Positions 52,628 through 62,126 are shown, counted from the stretch's first letter. The stretch is 64,000 bases of DNA from Edaphobacillus lindanitolerans (GCF_900156305.1 NZ_FTPL01000003.1:248001-312000), one strand, 5' to 3'. Numbers and translations: made by a program. The notes: generated from the sequence alone by a model not told the origin.

Positions 52628-53509
52628 TCAGCCGAAGTAATACCGGGAAACCGATCCGAGAAATTCCTCGATGAGTTCGTCTTTTTTCCGATAGAGTGCG
52701 TAGGTGGACGCGACAGGCAATGGAACGAGATCGAAATGCGGCTGCATCAGCTTGCCTTCGGTTAATTCGCGGCGAATGGTGGAGTGAGGCAGGAATGTCA
52801 CCCCGAGACCTTCCTCCACAAACCGTTTTGCAATATGGGCCTGTGTTACTTTCATCGTCCGAAGACCCGGCACTCTCCGGCTCAGCTGTGGGATGAGCGC
52901 GTCCCAGTATACGGGGTGGTGATGGGTGAACAGCCGATGCGCCTGCAACACTTCCAGCGGATCGATCGGCGGTCCGCTTTCTTCGTCATACACATCCTGG
53001 GGCATGACGAACAGCACCGGATCCTCATACAGCTTCTCCGACTGGACAGACTTGAGCCTGGAAGGCAGCGCGGAAATCCCGAGATGGACGAGCCCCTCCT
53101 CGACGAGAGGTTCGATGGCGGCAGACTCTTCCACGCGGATGGTGATTTCCGTGTCCGGATGGGTCTCCATGAACGCTCGGAGGATATGGGGGAGCACGGT
53201 CCCGCCCATCAGCGGGGAAATGCCGATGTTCCATGACCGTCTGAATCCTTGGGAGAAGGAACGCACCCGCTGGATGCTCTGATCGAGTTCCATCAGAAGT
53301 CGCCGGGCTTCCGGATAAAACATCCGCCCTGCGTCAGTCAGAGAGACGCGGTTGTTTTTCCTGTCGAACAATGCGGTCCCGAGTGCTTCCTCCAAAGAAC
53401 GGATCTGGACGGTCACATTCGGCTGTGACATGAGGAGGCGCTCTGCGGCCTTTCGAAAATTGAGTTCTTCCGCGGCTGTGCAAAATGTCCGGAGCCACTG
53501 GTTTTCCAT
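52628..53509 (-). CDS. citR: LysR-family regulator CitR
   Basis: 293 residues. N-terminal winged helix: WLRTFCTAAEELNFRKAAER, LLMSQPNVTVQIRSLEEALG. The effector domain resembles B. subtilis CitR, including APGVSPLx-like GISPLMGGTVLPHILRAF and RTMKVTQAHIAKRFVEEGLG. ATG at 53509 follows AGGAAG. It is divergent from a minor-type citrate synthase gene, as in the citR-citA pair, and would repress it through the repeats at 53529. Confidence 0.88.
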   Translation of the reverse strand: MENQWLRTFCTAAEELNFRKAAERLLMSQPNVTVQIRSLEEALGTALFDRKNNRVSLTDAGRMFYPEARRLLMELDQSIQRVRSFSQGFRRSWNIGISPLMGGTVLPHILRAFMETHPDTEITIRVEESAAIEPLVEEGLVHLGISALPSRLKSVQSEKLYEDPVLFVMPQDVYDEESGPPIDPLEVLQAHRLFTHHHPVYWDALIPQLSRRVPGLRTMKVTQAHIAKRFVEEGLGVTFLPHSTIRRELTEGKLMQPHFDLVPLPVASTYALYRKKDELIEEFLGSVSRYYFG

Positions 53510-53528
53510 CCGACTCACTTCCTGGTCA

Positions 53529-53594
53529 ATTAATTTTGTTTATTGAGCCAATTATAAAACATTAATTTTCTTTATCAAACACCCCTTCTATACT
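53529..53594. promoter_or_regulatory. citR-citA operator/promoter region
   Basis: ATTAATTTT-G/C-TTTAT occurs twice in direct orientation (53529-53543 and 53561-53575), 32 bp apart, about three helical turns. TATACT (53589-53594) is a fitting -10 for citA with a weak -35 inside the second repeat. The spacing suits LysR tetramer binding. Confidence 0.55.
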
Positions 53595-53616
53595 AAAAGG
53601 AAAGGAGGGGTCGAAG

Positions 53617-54720
53617 ATGTTTCAGAAAGGGTTGAAGGGAGTCGTTGCCGTCCAGACGGCAATTGCCGAAGTGGACGGACAGAACGGCCGGCTCATGTAC
53701 CGCGGCCGGACGGTGGAAGAGTTGCTGCCGGGGAGATCCTATGAGGAAGTGGCTGCGTTTCTGTGGGACGGGGAGCTGCCCGGAGAAGCTCGGCTGGAGG
53801 AAGTGGACGGATGGCTCAAGGAGGGCAGGAAGCTTCCGGACCATGTCCAAGCTCTCCTGGATGTTCTTCCGGAAGATATGGAAATCATGGATGCGGCACG
53901 GACGGCGATATCGGCTTATTCGCATCCGGAATTCCGGAGCCGTCCAATCCGGGAGCAGGCTGCACTTCTCACGGGAGCGCTTCCTGTGATTGTCTCCGCT
54001 CATTACCGCAAGAGGAGCGGTCTCGGGAAGATTGCGCCGGATTCCGCTCTTGGTCAGGTCGCGAACTACCTGTGGATGCTTACGGGTGAAAAACCGTCAC
54101 CGGCGAAGGCCGAGGCGCTCGGCATGTATCTGAAGCTCACGATGGAGCACGGGATGAACGCCTCGACATTCGCGGGGCGGGTCACGATCTCGACGGAATC
54201 CGATCTGACGGCAGCGGTCACTTCCGCTCTCGGTGCGATGAAGGGACCTCTCCACGGCGGGGCACCGTCCGGCGTCATCGACCTGCTCGAGGAAGTGAAG
54301 GCATCGACCTCGATCACGGAAGTCATCGAAGGCAAGCTTGCTGCCGGCGAGAAGATCATGGGATTCGGCCACCGGGTCTACCGGACTGCAGATCCGAGGT
54401 CCGTATTGTTGAGGGAGACCTGCAGGGGGCTCGAAGGCCAGGACGATTGGCTCGACCTCGCCGTCACGGCAGAAAACGAGATCACCCGGCTCCTGGATGT
54501 GCACAAGCCGGGCCGGAAACTGTACACGAATGTCGAATACTACGCGGCGGCAGTGATGCGGGCGATCGACATGCCGCCGGATCTGTTCACGCCGACCTTC
54601 AGTGTGGCCCGCATGGTCGGATGGACCGCCCACGCCATCGAGCAGATCGGGGACAATACGATCTTCCGGCCGGAATCCGAATACGTCGTGCAGGACCCGG
54701 TTGGACGCCCGTCAAGCTGA
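53617..54720 (+). CDS. citA: Citrate synthase, CitA type
   Basis: Condenses acetyl-CoA and oxaloacetate; 367 residues. Catalytic residues are seen: His in PLHGGAPSGVI, His in MGFGHRVYRTADPRS and Asp in MPPDLFTPTFSVAR. The N-terminal GLKGVVAVQTAIAEVDGQNG is typical of short Gram-positive enzymes. ATG behind AAAGGAGGGG. The divergent citR identifies it as the minor CitA-like isozyme rather than the main CitZ, which lies with icd and mdh elsewhere in Bacilli. Confidence 0.9.
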   Translation: MFQKGLKGVVAVQTAIAEVDGQNGRLMYRGRTVEELLPGRSYEEVAAFLWDGELPGEARLEEVDGWLKEGRKLPDHVQALLDVLPEDMEIMDAARTAISAYSHPEFRSRPIREQAALLTGALPVIVSAHYRKRSGLGKIAPDSALGQVANYLWMLTGEKPSPAKAEALGMYLKLTMEHGMNASTFAGRVTISTESDLTAAVTSALGAMKGPLHGGAPSGVIDLLEEVKASTSITEVIEGKLAAGEKIMGFGHRVYRTADPRSVLLRETCRGLEGQDDWLDLAVTAENEITRLLDVHKPGRKLYTNVEYYAAAVMRAIDMPPDLFTPTFSVARMVGWTAHAIEQIGDNTIFRPESEYVVQDPVGRPSS

Positions 54721-54840
54721 ACCATTCCACGGATATGTTTCTATTCACGGATGAATAAATATTACAAAACTTGTCCGGTTGAGCCATTCCCGTATTTCGT
54801 TCCATAATGGAGAAGTACATAGCGAAAGGGGAATGGGATT

Positions 54841-55743
54841 ATGAAAGACAAGCAGATTTCAATCATCGGCGTACCGGCCGATTTCGGCCAGAGCCGCCGT
54901 GGAGTGGATATGGGACCAAGCGCTATCCGATATGCGGGCGTCGAGGACCGCCTGCATGAACTCGTAAAGGAAATCCGCGACGAGGGCGACATTCCGCTCG
55001 AAACGGAACTGCCGCGCCACCAGTCCGGCACCAACCTGAAAAACCTCCCGGCGGTCACGGACGGCAACCGCAAGCTCGCCGAGAAAGTATCCGACAGCGT
55101 GAAGGAAGGACGCTTCCCGCTCGTGCTCGGCGGCGACCACAGCATTGCAATCGGCACACTTGCGGGTCTTTCGGAACACTACTCGAACCTGGGCGTCATC
55201 TGGTATGACGCCCATACCGACCTGAACACGGCAGAAACATCCCCGTCGGGCAATATTCATGGCATGCCGCTGGCGGTCGCGATGGGTCTCGGCCACGAGG
55301 ACCTCACATCGATCGGCAACGGACCGAAGGTGAAGCCGGAGAACATCGTTGTCATCGGAGCGCGCTCCGTTGATCCCGGCGAGCGCGAACTCGTGAAGGA
55401 AAAGGGCATCAAAGTGTACACGATGCATGAGATCGACCGCGACGGTATGACGGCGGTCATGGAAGATGCCCTCCGCTACCTTGAATCCCGCGGAGTGGAC
55501 GGCATCCACCTGTCCCTCGACCTGGACGGGCTCGATCCGCTTTACACGCCGGGCGTCGGCACGCCAGTCCAGGGCGGCATCAGCTACCGTGAGAGCCACC
55601 TGGCGATGGAAATGCTGCACTCTTCCGGCAAGATCACATCCGCCGAATTTGTGGAAGTGAATCCGATCCTCGATGAGCGCAATAAAACAGCAGACGTCGC
55701 GGTCGGGCTTATGGGCTCGCTGTTCGGAGAAACCTTGATATAA
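54841..55743 (+). CDS. rocF: Arginase
   Basis: Hydrolyses arginine to ornithine and urea; 300 residues. The three manganese-binding signatures are complete: LGGDHSIAIGT, WYDAHTDLNT and HLSLDLDGLDPLYTPGVGTP. SRRGVDMGPSAIRYAG is the family N-terminus. ATG behind AAAGGGG. A likely promoter is TTGAGC-18-CATAAT just upstream. It precedes sigW, the arrangement also found in Geobacillus-like relatives. Confidence 0.96.
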   Translation: MKDKQISIIGVPADFGQSRRGVDMGPSAIRYAGVEDRLHELVKEIRDEGDIPLETELPRHQSGTNLKNLPAVTDGNRKLAEKVSDSVKEGRFPLVLGGDHSIAIGTLAGLSEHYSNLGVIWYDAHTDLNTAETSPSGNIHGMPLAVAMGLGHEDLTSIGNGPKVKPENIVVIGARSVDPGERELVKEKGIKVYTMHEIDRDGMTAVMEDALRYLESRGVDGIHLSLDLDGLDPLYTPGVGTPVQGGISYRESHLAMEMLHSSGKITSAEFVEVNPILDERNKTADVAVGLMGSLFGETLI

Positions 55744-55753
55744 AAGCATTATT

Positions 55754-55790
55754 GGCCGGTTCCGATCTTCGGGGACGGCTTTTTAATTTT
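55754..55790 (+). terminator. Terminator of rocF
   Basis: GCCGGTTCC/GGGGACGGC (imperfect) with TTTTTAATTTT following. Confidence 0.75.
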
Positions 55791-55838
55791 GCAGGATTTT
55801 TAGATTTTCCTTTGCTACAATGGAATGAAAGAAAAAAA

Positions 55839-55865
55839 TGAAACCATCCAGCATGGTCGTGCGTA
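55839..55865 (+). promoter_or_regulatory. Sigma-W autoregulatory promoter
   Basis: TGAAAC and CGTA separated by 17 bases, against the usual 16, 38 bases before sigW. The SigW consensus is TGAAAC-N16-CGTA. Confidence 0.75.
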
Positions 55866-55902
55866 TAGGAGTTAGCCGCATGGAGCGGAGGGAAGACGGA
55901 AA

Positions 55903-56466
55903 ATGGAAGACCTTATAAAAAAACGGATCAAGCAAGTCCTGAAGGGGGACCAATCGGCATTTGAAGAAATCGTCTCCCTCTATCAAAACCGGCTCTATCA
56001 GGTCTGCTACCGGATGCTCGGAAACAGCCACGAAGCAGAGGACATCACCCAGGAAGCGTTTATCCGGGCTTATATCAATCTGCATACATTTGATCAAAAA
56101 CGGAAATTCTCCACATGGCTCTACCGGATTGCGACCAACCTCTGCATCGACCGCATCCGGAAGAAAAAGCCCGATGCCTTCCTGGATGCCCCGGTCCCGG
56201 GGACGGAAGGGCTCGATCATTACTCGAGCATTGCACATGACTCGCCGTTGCCCGAGGAGGAAGTCGAGCGGATGGAACTCCAGGATCGTGTCCAGTATGA
56301 GATTGGGCGCCTGCCGGATAAATACCGTTCGGCAATCGTCCTCCGGTATATCGAAGAACTGCCCCTGCAGGAGATCAGTGAAATCCTTGAACTCCCGCTC
56401 GGTACGGTGAAGACGCGCATACATAGGGGCCGCGAAGCCCTTAGGAAACAAATGAAGACTTTGTAG
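55903..56466 (+). CDS. sigW: ECF sigma factor SigW
   Basis: 187 residues, same size as B. subtilis SigW. Region 2 (YRMLGNSHEAEDITQEAFIRAY, FSTWLYRIATNLCIDRIRKKK) and region 4 (YRSAIVLRYIEELPLQEIS, GTVKTRIHRGREALRKQ) are canonical. It directs the cell-envelope and antimicrobial-peptide resistance regulon. Followed after 12 bp by rsiW. The gene order rocF-sigW-rsiW-cdaA-cdaR-glmM is conserved. Confidence 0.96.
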   Translation: MEDLIKKRIKQVLKGDQSAFEEIVSLYQNRLYQVCYRMLGNSHEAEDITQEAFIRAYINLHTFDQKRKFSTWLYRIATNLCIDRIRKKKPDAFLDAPVPGTEGLDHYSSIAHDSPLPEEEVERMELQDRVQYEIGRLPDKYRSAIVLRYIEELPLQEISEILELPLGTVKTRIHRGREALRKQMKTL

Positions 56467-56478
56467 GAGGGAACAGGG

Positions 56479-57117
56479 ATGAAACCGTGTCCGGAAGATA
56501 TCGTCCGATATATGCATGATTATCTGGACGGGGAAATCACCCGCCGGGATGAGCAGATTTTAAAGGAGCACCTGGAGAAGTGTCCGGAGTGCCAGCAACA
56601 TATGGACGGGCTCAGCCGTTCTGTCGCATTCCTTAAGAGCGCCGCTCCGATAGAGGCGCCGGAAGGCCTCGCCAGCGGCATCATGGCATCGTTGCCGAAA
56701 GAGCGGCAGGGCGCGGGCGTCCGCCGCTGGTTCGGGCGGCACCCGATGCTCGCTGCAGTTGCCATGTTCGTTCTGCTGGCAGGGGCGGCCTTGCTCTCCA
56801 ATTTCAATACAGAAGACCAGTTTGCCGTTTCCAGGCAGCCAAACCTCGTCGTCGAGGGGAACAAAGTCACCGTTCCCGAAGGCGAAACCGTGAAGGGCGA
56901 CCTCGTCGTCAAAAACGGGGAGCTCCACATCGAAGGGGAAGTCGAGGGCAACGTCATGGTGATCAACGGATCCAAATATATGGCCTCCACCGCAATTGTC
57001 ACCGGCCAGGTGGAAGAGATCAACCAGGCCTTCGAGTGGCTCTGGTACAAGATCAAGGCCGCCGTCAAAGACAGCATCTCCTTCTTTGAAGGGGACGGCG
57101 GTGACGGGGAAGAATAG
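56479..57117 (+). CDS. rsiW: Anti-sigma-W factor RsiW
   Basis: 212 residues. The cytosolic zinc anti-sigma domain has the HxxxCxxC motif HLEKCPECQQH near residue 30. One membrane helix (MLAAVAMFVLLAGAALL) is followed by an extracytoplasmic region (VTVPEGETVKGDLVVKNGEL) where site-1 cleavage would occur. ATG behind GGAGGG. Co-transcribed with sigW from the sigma-W promoter. Confidence 0.95.
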   Translation: MKPCPEDIVRYMHDYLDGEITRRDEQILKEHLEKCPECQQHMDGLSRSVAFLKSAAPIEAPEGLASGIMASLPKERQGAGVRRWFGRHPMLAAVAMFVLLAGAALLSNFNTEDQFAVSRQPNLVVEGNKVTVPEGETVKGDLVVKNGELHIEGEVEGNVMVINGSKYMASTAIVTGQVEEINQAFEWLWYKIKAAVKDSISFFEGDGGDGEE

Positions 57118-57129
57118 ACGCTAAGCGAA

Positions 57130-57160
57130 GGTCCGCCCTGTATGGGGCGGACCTTTTAAT
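57130..57160 (+). terminator. Terminator of sigW-rsiW
   Basis: AAGGTCCGCCC-TGTAT-GGGGCGGACCTT followed by TTAATTTT. Confidence 0.88.
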
Positions 57161-57301
57161 TTTGCAGGGGTGCAGAAGACGAAGCAGGGCCGGAAATTTG
57201 AGCGACCGGCCGGGCAGGGGCGGCGCCGTGACAGGACCGAACAGACACGGTGCAGGAGGATGGCGCCAACCGGCTCACACAAGCGCCGGCGGCACCCGGT
57301 G

Positions 57302-57310
57302 TGTTATAAT
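57302..57310 (+). promoter_or_regulatory. Extended -10 promoter of cdaA-cdaR-glmM
   Basis: TGT-TATAAT, 31 bases before the cdaA start, with no clear -35. Confidence 0.6.
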
Positions 57311-57340
57311 GAACGATATGCAACAGGAGAAAAGGCGGGG

Positions 57341-58183
57341 ATGCCTGTGTCGTTTTTTGAACGTTTCTCGGACCTGTCAATCTGGGAGGTACTCATCAAC
57401 ATCGTTGATATCCTCCTCGTATGGTTCGTGCTTTATAAACTGATCGCCATCATCAAAGGCACGAAGGCCGTCCAGCTGCTGAAGGGCCTTTTCGTCATCA
57501 TCATCGCCTGGTTCGTCACGAAGGAGCTGGGCCTGAGGACGCTCTACTGGATCATGGAACAGGTGCTCAGATGGGGGTTCCTGGCGATCATCGTGATCTT
57601 CCAGCCGGAGCTTCGGCGCGCGCTTGAGCAGATCGGACGGGGCAAGCTGTTCTCCCGCGGTTCCCAGCAGGAAGAGGAAGAGCGCAACCGCCTGGTCGAG
57701 TCGGTCACGAAGTCGGTCGGCTACATGGCAAAGAGGCGGATCGGCGCGCTCATCTCGATCGAGCGGGAAACCGGGCTCAGCGAATACATCGAGACGGGGA
57801 TCCCGATGCATTCCGATCTCACGTCGGAACTGCTCATCAATATCTTCATCCCGAATACGCCGCTCCATGACGGTGCGGTCATCGTCCAGCAACAGCGGAT
57901 TGCGGCGGCTGCGTGTTATCTGCCATTGTCTGAAAGCCCGTTCATCTCGAAGGAACTCGGCACCCGCCACCGCGCTGCGCTCGGCCTCAGCGAAGTGACG
58001 GATGCCATCACGGTTGTCGTCTCGGAGGAGACGGGCGCCGTCAGCCTCACGGCGAACGGAGACCTCCACCGGAACTTGTCGACGGAGGAGTTCGAAACGC
58101 TCCTCCGCAAAATGTGGTTCGGCCCTGTTCAAGAACCCCAGACCGGACCAAAGCGGAAACGGGGAGTGAAGAAAAATGGATAA
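57341..58183 (+). CDS. cdaA: Diadenylate cyclase CdaA
   Basis: Makes the essential second messenger c-di-AMP from two ATP; 280 residues. Three N-terminal membrane helices (including VLINIVDILLVWFVLYKLI), then the DAC domain with the DGA motif in PNTPLHDGAVIVQQQ and RHR in GTRHRAALGLSE. ATG at 57341 is 11 bases after AGGAG; a GTG 6 bases later is possible. The gene overlaps cdaR by 8 bases and glmM follows, the conserved cdaA-cdaR-glmM module. Confidence 0.96.
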   Translation: MPVSFFERFSDLSIWEVLINIVDILLVWFVLYKLIAIIKGTKAVQLLKGLFVIIIAWFVTKELGLRTLYWIMEQVLRWGFLAIIVIFQPELRRALEQIGRGKLFSRGSQQEEEERNRLVESVTKSVGYMAKRRIGALISIERETGLSEYIETGIPMHSDLTSELLINIFIPNTPLHDGAVIVQQQRIAAAACYLPLSESPFISKELGTRHRAALGLSEVTDAITVVVSEETGAVSLTANGDLHRNLSTEEFETLLRKMWFGPVQEPQTGPKRKRGVKKNG

Positions 58184-59564
58184 GTTCATGGACAATCCAT
58201 GGTTCCTCAGGGGCGTCGCCTTTGTCCTCGCCGTCCTGCTGTTCCTCGTCGTGAAGACCGAGGAGGACCAGGCGGGACGTGCGGCCGCGGGCACGGACAT
58301 CGCCGTGCTGCAGGATGTGCCCGTCGAAGTGTTCTATGATGACGAAAACCTCGTCGTCACCGGCGTTCCGGAATCCGTCAACCTGACGATCGAGGGACCG
58401 GCGAATATCGTGCAGACGACGCGGGCCCTGAAGGACTTCACACTGTTCGTGGACCTTCGCTCGCTTGTCATGGGCTCGCACACGGTCAGGATCCAGCACG
58501 AGAACCTGTCCGACAAGCTGGACGTGCGGATTGATCCTGACACGGTCGACGTGATGATCGAAGAACGGATCACGCGGGAATTCCGGGTGGATCCGGAACT
58601 GAACGAGCGGCTGCTTGCTGAAAATTACATCATCAATTCCATAGAAACCGATCCGGCGACGGTCATGGTGACCGGTGCGAAGAGCATCGTCGACTCGATC
58701 AGCTTCGTGAAGGCGTCGATTTCCGCGGAAGGCGGGATCGACGGCCCGATCGAGCAGCAGGCCCGTGTCCGGGTGCTCGACCGTGAACTGAACAAGCTCA
58801 ACGTCGACATCGAGCCTGCGGAAGTCACGGTCAAGGCCGATATCTCCGAGTACACACGGAATGTCCCGATCACCTTGAAGCGGACGGGCGAGCTGCCGGA
58901 AGGGATATCGGTGAATGAAATGACCACCGCGACCGACACGGTCAAAGTGTCCGGACCGAAGAGTGTGCTGGACAAGCTGGAAGAAATCCCGGTTGAGGTC
59001 GATCTGGCCAAAGTCACCGGCACCGGCAAGCTGTCCGTCGAGGTTCCGAAACCGTCCGGGGTGACGAAAGTGTCGCCGGGCAAGATTGAAATCAATGTCA
59101 AGACGAACAAAAAAGAAAGCGATGAAGCGCAGGCCGATGCGGAAGAAACGGATGAGCCCGAAACGGACGCGGAGCAGACAGAAAACGACAAATCTGAGGA
59201 TATTGCCGCCAAACCTCCTGCCGAATCGGAGGAAACCCCTCCGCCTGCTGAACCAGAAGAAGGAAATTCATCGGCTGAAGTCGAAGAAAGTCAGGAACTC
59301 AACGGAATGATGATTGAGATCCGTGGACTTGTGGAAGGTAAGAAGGGGGAAATCGTCCAGCCGCCGAACGGCCAGTTGAATCTTACGCTGAAGGGCAAGC
59401 GGGCTGCGCTTGCCTCTGCAGCGAAGAAAGACTTTGCCGTGTTTGTCGATGCGACGGGGCTGCCAGACGGGGAATCGTCGCTGAATGTCCAGGTCAACGG
59501 GCCTGAGGGCATCGATGCGGTTCCGTCCGTCAATCGAGTGACCGTCCGCATTTTGACCGCTTAA
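58176..59564 (+). CDS. cdaR: CdaA regulatory protein CdaR (YbbR domains)
   Basis: 462 residues. One N-terminal membrane helix ([19 protein letters not shown]), then four YbbR-type domains outside the membrane; [20 protein letters not shown] and [19 protein letters not shown] are typical repeats. Between the third and last domains lies a low-complexity acidic, proline-rich insert of about 65 residues ([17 protein letters not shown]...). CdaR modulates CdaA at the membrane. It starts within cdaA. Confidence 0.93.
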   Translation: MDKFMDNPWFLRGVAFVLAVLLFLVVKTEEDQAGRAAAGTDIAVLQDVPVEVFYDDENLVVTGVPESVNLTIEGPANIVQTTRALKDFTLFVDLRSLVMGSHTVRIQHENLSDKLDVRIDPDTVDVMIEERITREFRVDPELNERLLAENYIINSIETDPATVMVTGAKSIVDSISFVKASISAEGGIDGPIEQQARVRVLDRELNKLNVDIEPAEVTVKADISEYTRNVPITLKRTGELPEGISVNEMTTATDTVKVSGPKSVLDKLEEIPVEVDLAKVTGTGKLSVEVPKPSGVTKVSPGKIEINVKTNKKESDEAQADAEETDEPETDAEQTENDKSEDIAAKPPAESEETPPPAEPEEGNSSAEVEESQELNGMMIEIRGLVEGKKGEIVQPPNGQLNLTLKGKRAALASAAKKDFAVFVDATGLPDGESSLNVQVNGPEGIDAVPSVNRVTVRILTA

Positions 59565-59605
59565 ACGATAAACTTGAACTTCTACACGATGAAGGAGAGA
59601 GATCG

Positions 59606-60964
59606 ATGGGAAAACATTTCGGAACAGACGGAGTGAGAGGCGTGGCAAACGCCGAACTGACACCTGAACTTGCATTCAAGCTCGGCCGCTACGGCGGGTA
59701 TGTACTCACCCAGCACGCAACCGGCAAGCCGCAGGTGCTGATCGGCCGTGACACGCGGGTCTCGGGCCATATGCTCGAAAGCGCGCTCGTTGCGGGACTC
59801 CTGTCGATCGGAGCGGAAGTGATGCTGCTCGGCGTCATCAGCACGCCGGGCGTCGCCTATCTCACGCGGGCCATGAGCGCGGATGCCGGAGTGATGATCT
59901 CCGCATCCCATAACCCGGTCGAGGACAACGGCATTAAATTCTTCGGTGCCGACGGCTACAAGCTGAGCGACGACCAGGAAGCCGAAATTGAGGCATTGAT
60001 CGAAAAAGAGCACGATGAGCTGCCCCGCCCGACCGGCGCGGCGCTCGGAAGCGTCACCGATTACAAGGAGGGCGGACAGAAGTACATCCAGTACCTCAAG
60101 CAGACGGTCGATGAAGACTTCACCGGCATCCATGTCGCGCTCGACTGTGCACACGGATCCACGTCTTCCCTTGCGACCCACCTGTTCGCAGATCTCGATG
60201 CGGATCTGTCCACGATGGGCTCCTCGCCGAACGGCCTGAACATCAATGACGGCGTCGGCTCGACCCATCCGGATGCGCTCGCCGCATTCCTGAAAGAGAA
60301 GGGAGCGGACATCGGCCTCGCCTTTGACGGCGACGGTGACCGTCTCATTGCCATCGATGAACTCGGCAACATCGTCAATGGTGACCAGATCCTGTTCATC
60401 CTTGCGCGCCATCTGAAAGAGGAGGACCGCCTGAGCAAAAGCACGGTCGTCTCCACAATCATGAGCAACCTCGGCTTTTACAAGGCACTCGATACAATCG
60501 ACGTGACGAGCGTCAAGACAGCGGTCGGCGATCGCTACGTCGTGGAGGAAATGAAGAAAAATGATTTCAACCTCGGCGGCGAACAGTCCGGCCACATCAT
60601 CATGATGGATTACAACACGACCGGAGATGGCCTTCTCACGGCCATCCAGCTCGTGAACGTCATGAAGGAATCCGGCCGGACCCTGTCCGACCTTGCAGCG
60701 GATGTCCGGATGTTCCCTCAGGAACTGATCAACGTCCGCGTCACCGACAGGAACGCCGTCGCGGACAATGCGAAAGTGGCTGCTGTCATCAGCGAAGTCG
60801 AGAAAGAGATGGCCGGAAACGGCCGCGTTCTCGTCCGTCCGTCCGGCACCGAGCCGCTCGTCCGCGTCATGGTCGAAGCACCGACTGAAGCCGATGCCTC
60901 CAGCTGGGCTGACCGGATCGCCGATGTGGTCCGCGCCGAAATGGGTACGGAACAACCTTCTTGA
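59606..60964 (+). CDS. glmM: Phosphoglucosamine mutase
   Basis: Interconverts glucosamine-6-P and glucosamine-1-P for peptidoglycan precursor synthesis; 452 residues. The phospho-serine loop [17 protein letters not shown], the metal loop [12 protein letters not shown] and the C-terminal phosphate-binding [12 protein letters not shown] are complete. ATG behind AAGGAGAG. In many Bacilli glmS with its ribozyme follows; here a terminator and a lipoprotein gene follow instead. GlmM is known to interact with CdaA. Confidence 0.97.
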   Translation: MGKHFGTDGVRGVANAELTPELAFKLGRYGGYVLTQHATGKPQVLIGRDTRVSGHMLESALVAGLLSIGAEVMLLGVISTPGVAYLTRAMSADAGVMISASHNPVEDNGIKFFGADGYKLSDDQEAEIEALIEKEHDELPRPTGAALGSVTDYKEGGQKYIQYLKQTVDEDFTGIHVALDCAHGSTSSLATHLFADLDADLSTMGSSPNGLNINDGVGSTHPDALAAFLKEKGADIGLAFDGDGDRLIAIDELGNIVNGDQILFILARHLKEEDRLSKSTVVSTIMSNLGFYKALDTIDVTSVKTAVGDRYVVEEMKKNDFNLGGEQSGHIIMMDYNTTGDGLLTAIQLVNVMKESGRTLSDLAADVRMFPQELINVRVTDRNAVADNAKVAAVISEVEKEMAGNGRVLVRPSGTEPLVRVMVEAPTEADASSWADRIADVVRAEMGTEQPS

Positions 60965-60976
60965 TCCATCATGCAC

Positions 60977-61014
60977 ATCGTCCGTCCGGAACATTCCGGA
61001 CGGACGATTTTTTA
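60977..61014 (+). terminator. Terminator of cdaA-cdaR-glmM
   Basis: ATCGTCCGTCCGGA-ACA-TTCCGGACGGACGAT, perfect 14-bp stem with T6. Confidence 0.92.
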
Positions 61015-61104
61015 TTGCCCGAAATGTCCATGAAGAGAAGGATCCGGGTAGATTGGTCCCGTGCCGGGTAAACAGGGAGTATAGACCAAAAAGGAGGGAG
61101 CCGA

Positions 61105-61983
61105 ATGAGGAACAGACGAGCTGCACTTCTCGCCCCGGCGGCAAGCCTGTTGCTGCTCGGTGCCTGCCAGGACAGCCCGGCAGAACCGCAAGCGGATGCA
61201 GAGCAAACTGCGCCTCCCGACAATGGAGAGGCAGCCGGGGGAACGGCCGGTGAACATGAAGAATCGGCCAAGGACCAGGACGCCGGAGCAGACAGCGGGG
61301 AAGCCGGCCGGAACGGCGGAGAGAACGGAAAAGACGAAGAAGGAGAATCCCCAAATGAACAGCGGGACCAGTTGCTCTCGGAAATCGATGATCAGGCCGG
61401 ACAGTCAACTGATCTGAAACCGGCGCTGCCGCCCGCCGATGCGGGGGACGGCAACTATCTCGGTGCGGCTGTCCAGGCGGAGGCCGATCACTATGAAGTG
61501 GACTATTTCTCCACCGATCAGCCCTACCAATTGAACGCGGGAGAGCTCGAAGATCTCGAACCATTCGCCAAGGCGGAAGGCCGGATCTACGAATCACCGG
61601 CCGCTGCCAAGGAGAGCGTCAATTACCAGCAGGTGCCCGAAGGAAGCGGAAACGTCGACCTCGGATACGGCATCACCGGTACGGAGGACGCCGGAGCGGG
61701 CAGTGTTTTCCTGACCTGGCATGAAGGCAAATGGTCCTTCTCCATGCGGAACCAGAACATCGACAACCCGGGCGGCAGCGGTGACATGACCGCCTTGGCA
61801 AAAAAGATCGTAGCCAAGCTGGAAGACCGCATGCTTCCGCCGCCTGAAGAAGCGGGCGCCGGAACATTCGATCTGTCGTCAGATGAATATTCCCTCGCCT
61901 GGCAGCGCGGTAAGGTCGTCTACTCCATTTCGGCCGATGATCCGCTGAAATTGATCGACCTCGCTGCCGATCTGTCCGAATGA
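61105..61983 (+). CDS. Putative lipoprotein with low-complexity acidic spacer
   Basis: 292 residues, family not recognised. Lipoprotein signal LLLLGACQD with the lipidated Cys at about residue 21, then some 70 residues rich in Glu, Gly, Ala and Asp that look like a wall-spanning linker. The folded C-terminal region has DHYEVDYFSTDQPYQLN, VFLTWHEGKWSFSMRNQNID and a final segment SLAWQRGKVVYSISADDPLK, which suggests a small beta-rich domain. ATG behind AAGGAGGG. Monocistronic between two terminators. Confidence 0.75.
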   Translation: MRNRRAALLAPAASLLLLGACQDSPAEPQADAEQTAPPDNGEAAGGTAGEHEESAKDQDAGADSGEAGRNGGENGKDEEGESPNEQRDQLLSEIDDQAGQSTDLKPALPPADAGDGNYLGAAVQAEADHYEVDYFSTDQPYQLNAGELEDLEPFAKAEGRIYESPAAAKESVNYQQVPEGSGNVDLGYGITGTEDAGAGSVFLTWHEGKWSFSMRNQNIDNPGGSGDMTALAKKIVAKLEDRMLPPPEEAGAGTFDLSSDEYSLAWQRGKVVYSISADDPLKLIDLAADLSE

Positions 61984-61987
61984 ACCG

Positions 61988-62020
61988 AACCCGCCCGCCC
62001 TTTATGGCCGGCGGGTTTTT
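61988..62020 (+). terminator. Terminator of the lipoprotein gene
   Basis: AACCCGCC...GGCGGGTT with T5, 5 bases after the stop. Confidence 0.82.
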
Positions 62021-62096
62021 GGTACGGTTTGAGGGGGGAGGTTTGGCCGGGTGGCAGGGGTTAAGCAAACGCCCGGTCGCCTCAATTCATTAACAG

Positions 62097-62126
62097 TTGA
62101 CAAAGAACTAAACATAAGTTTAAAAT
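62097..62126 (+). promoter_or_regulatory. Promoter and palindromic operator of psuK-psuG
   Basis: TTGACA and TAAAAT with 18-base spacing. A palindrome TAAAC-ATAA-GTTTA (62109-62122) lies between and overlaps the -10, a position for repression. The region is A+T-rich against its surroundings. The helix-turn-helix domain of the first gene product is the obvious candidate ligand. Confidence 0.7.

Noticed and set aside
59582-61597. 671-codon open frame on the minus strand opposite glmM and the lipoprotein gene
   Set aside because: It mirrors codon phase of strongly G/C-biased genes on the other strand, has no homology-like motifs and covers glmM completely.
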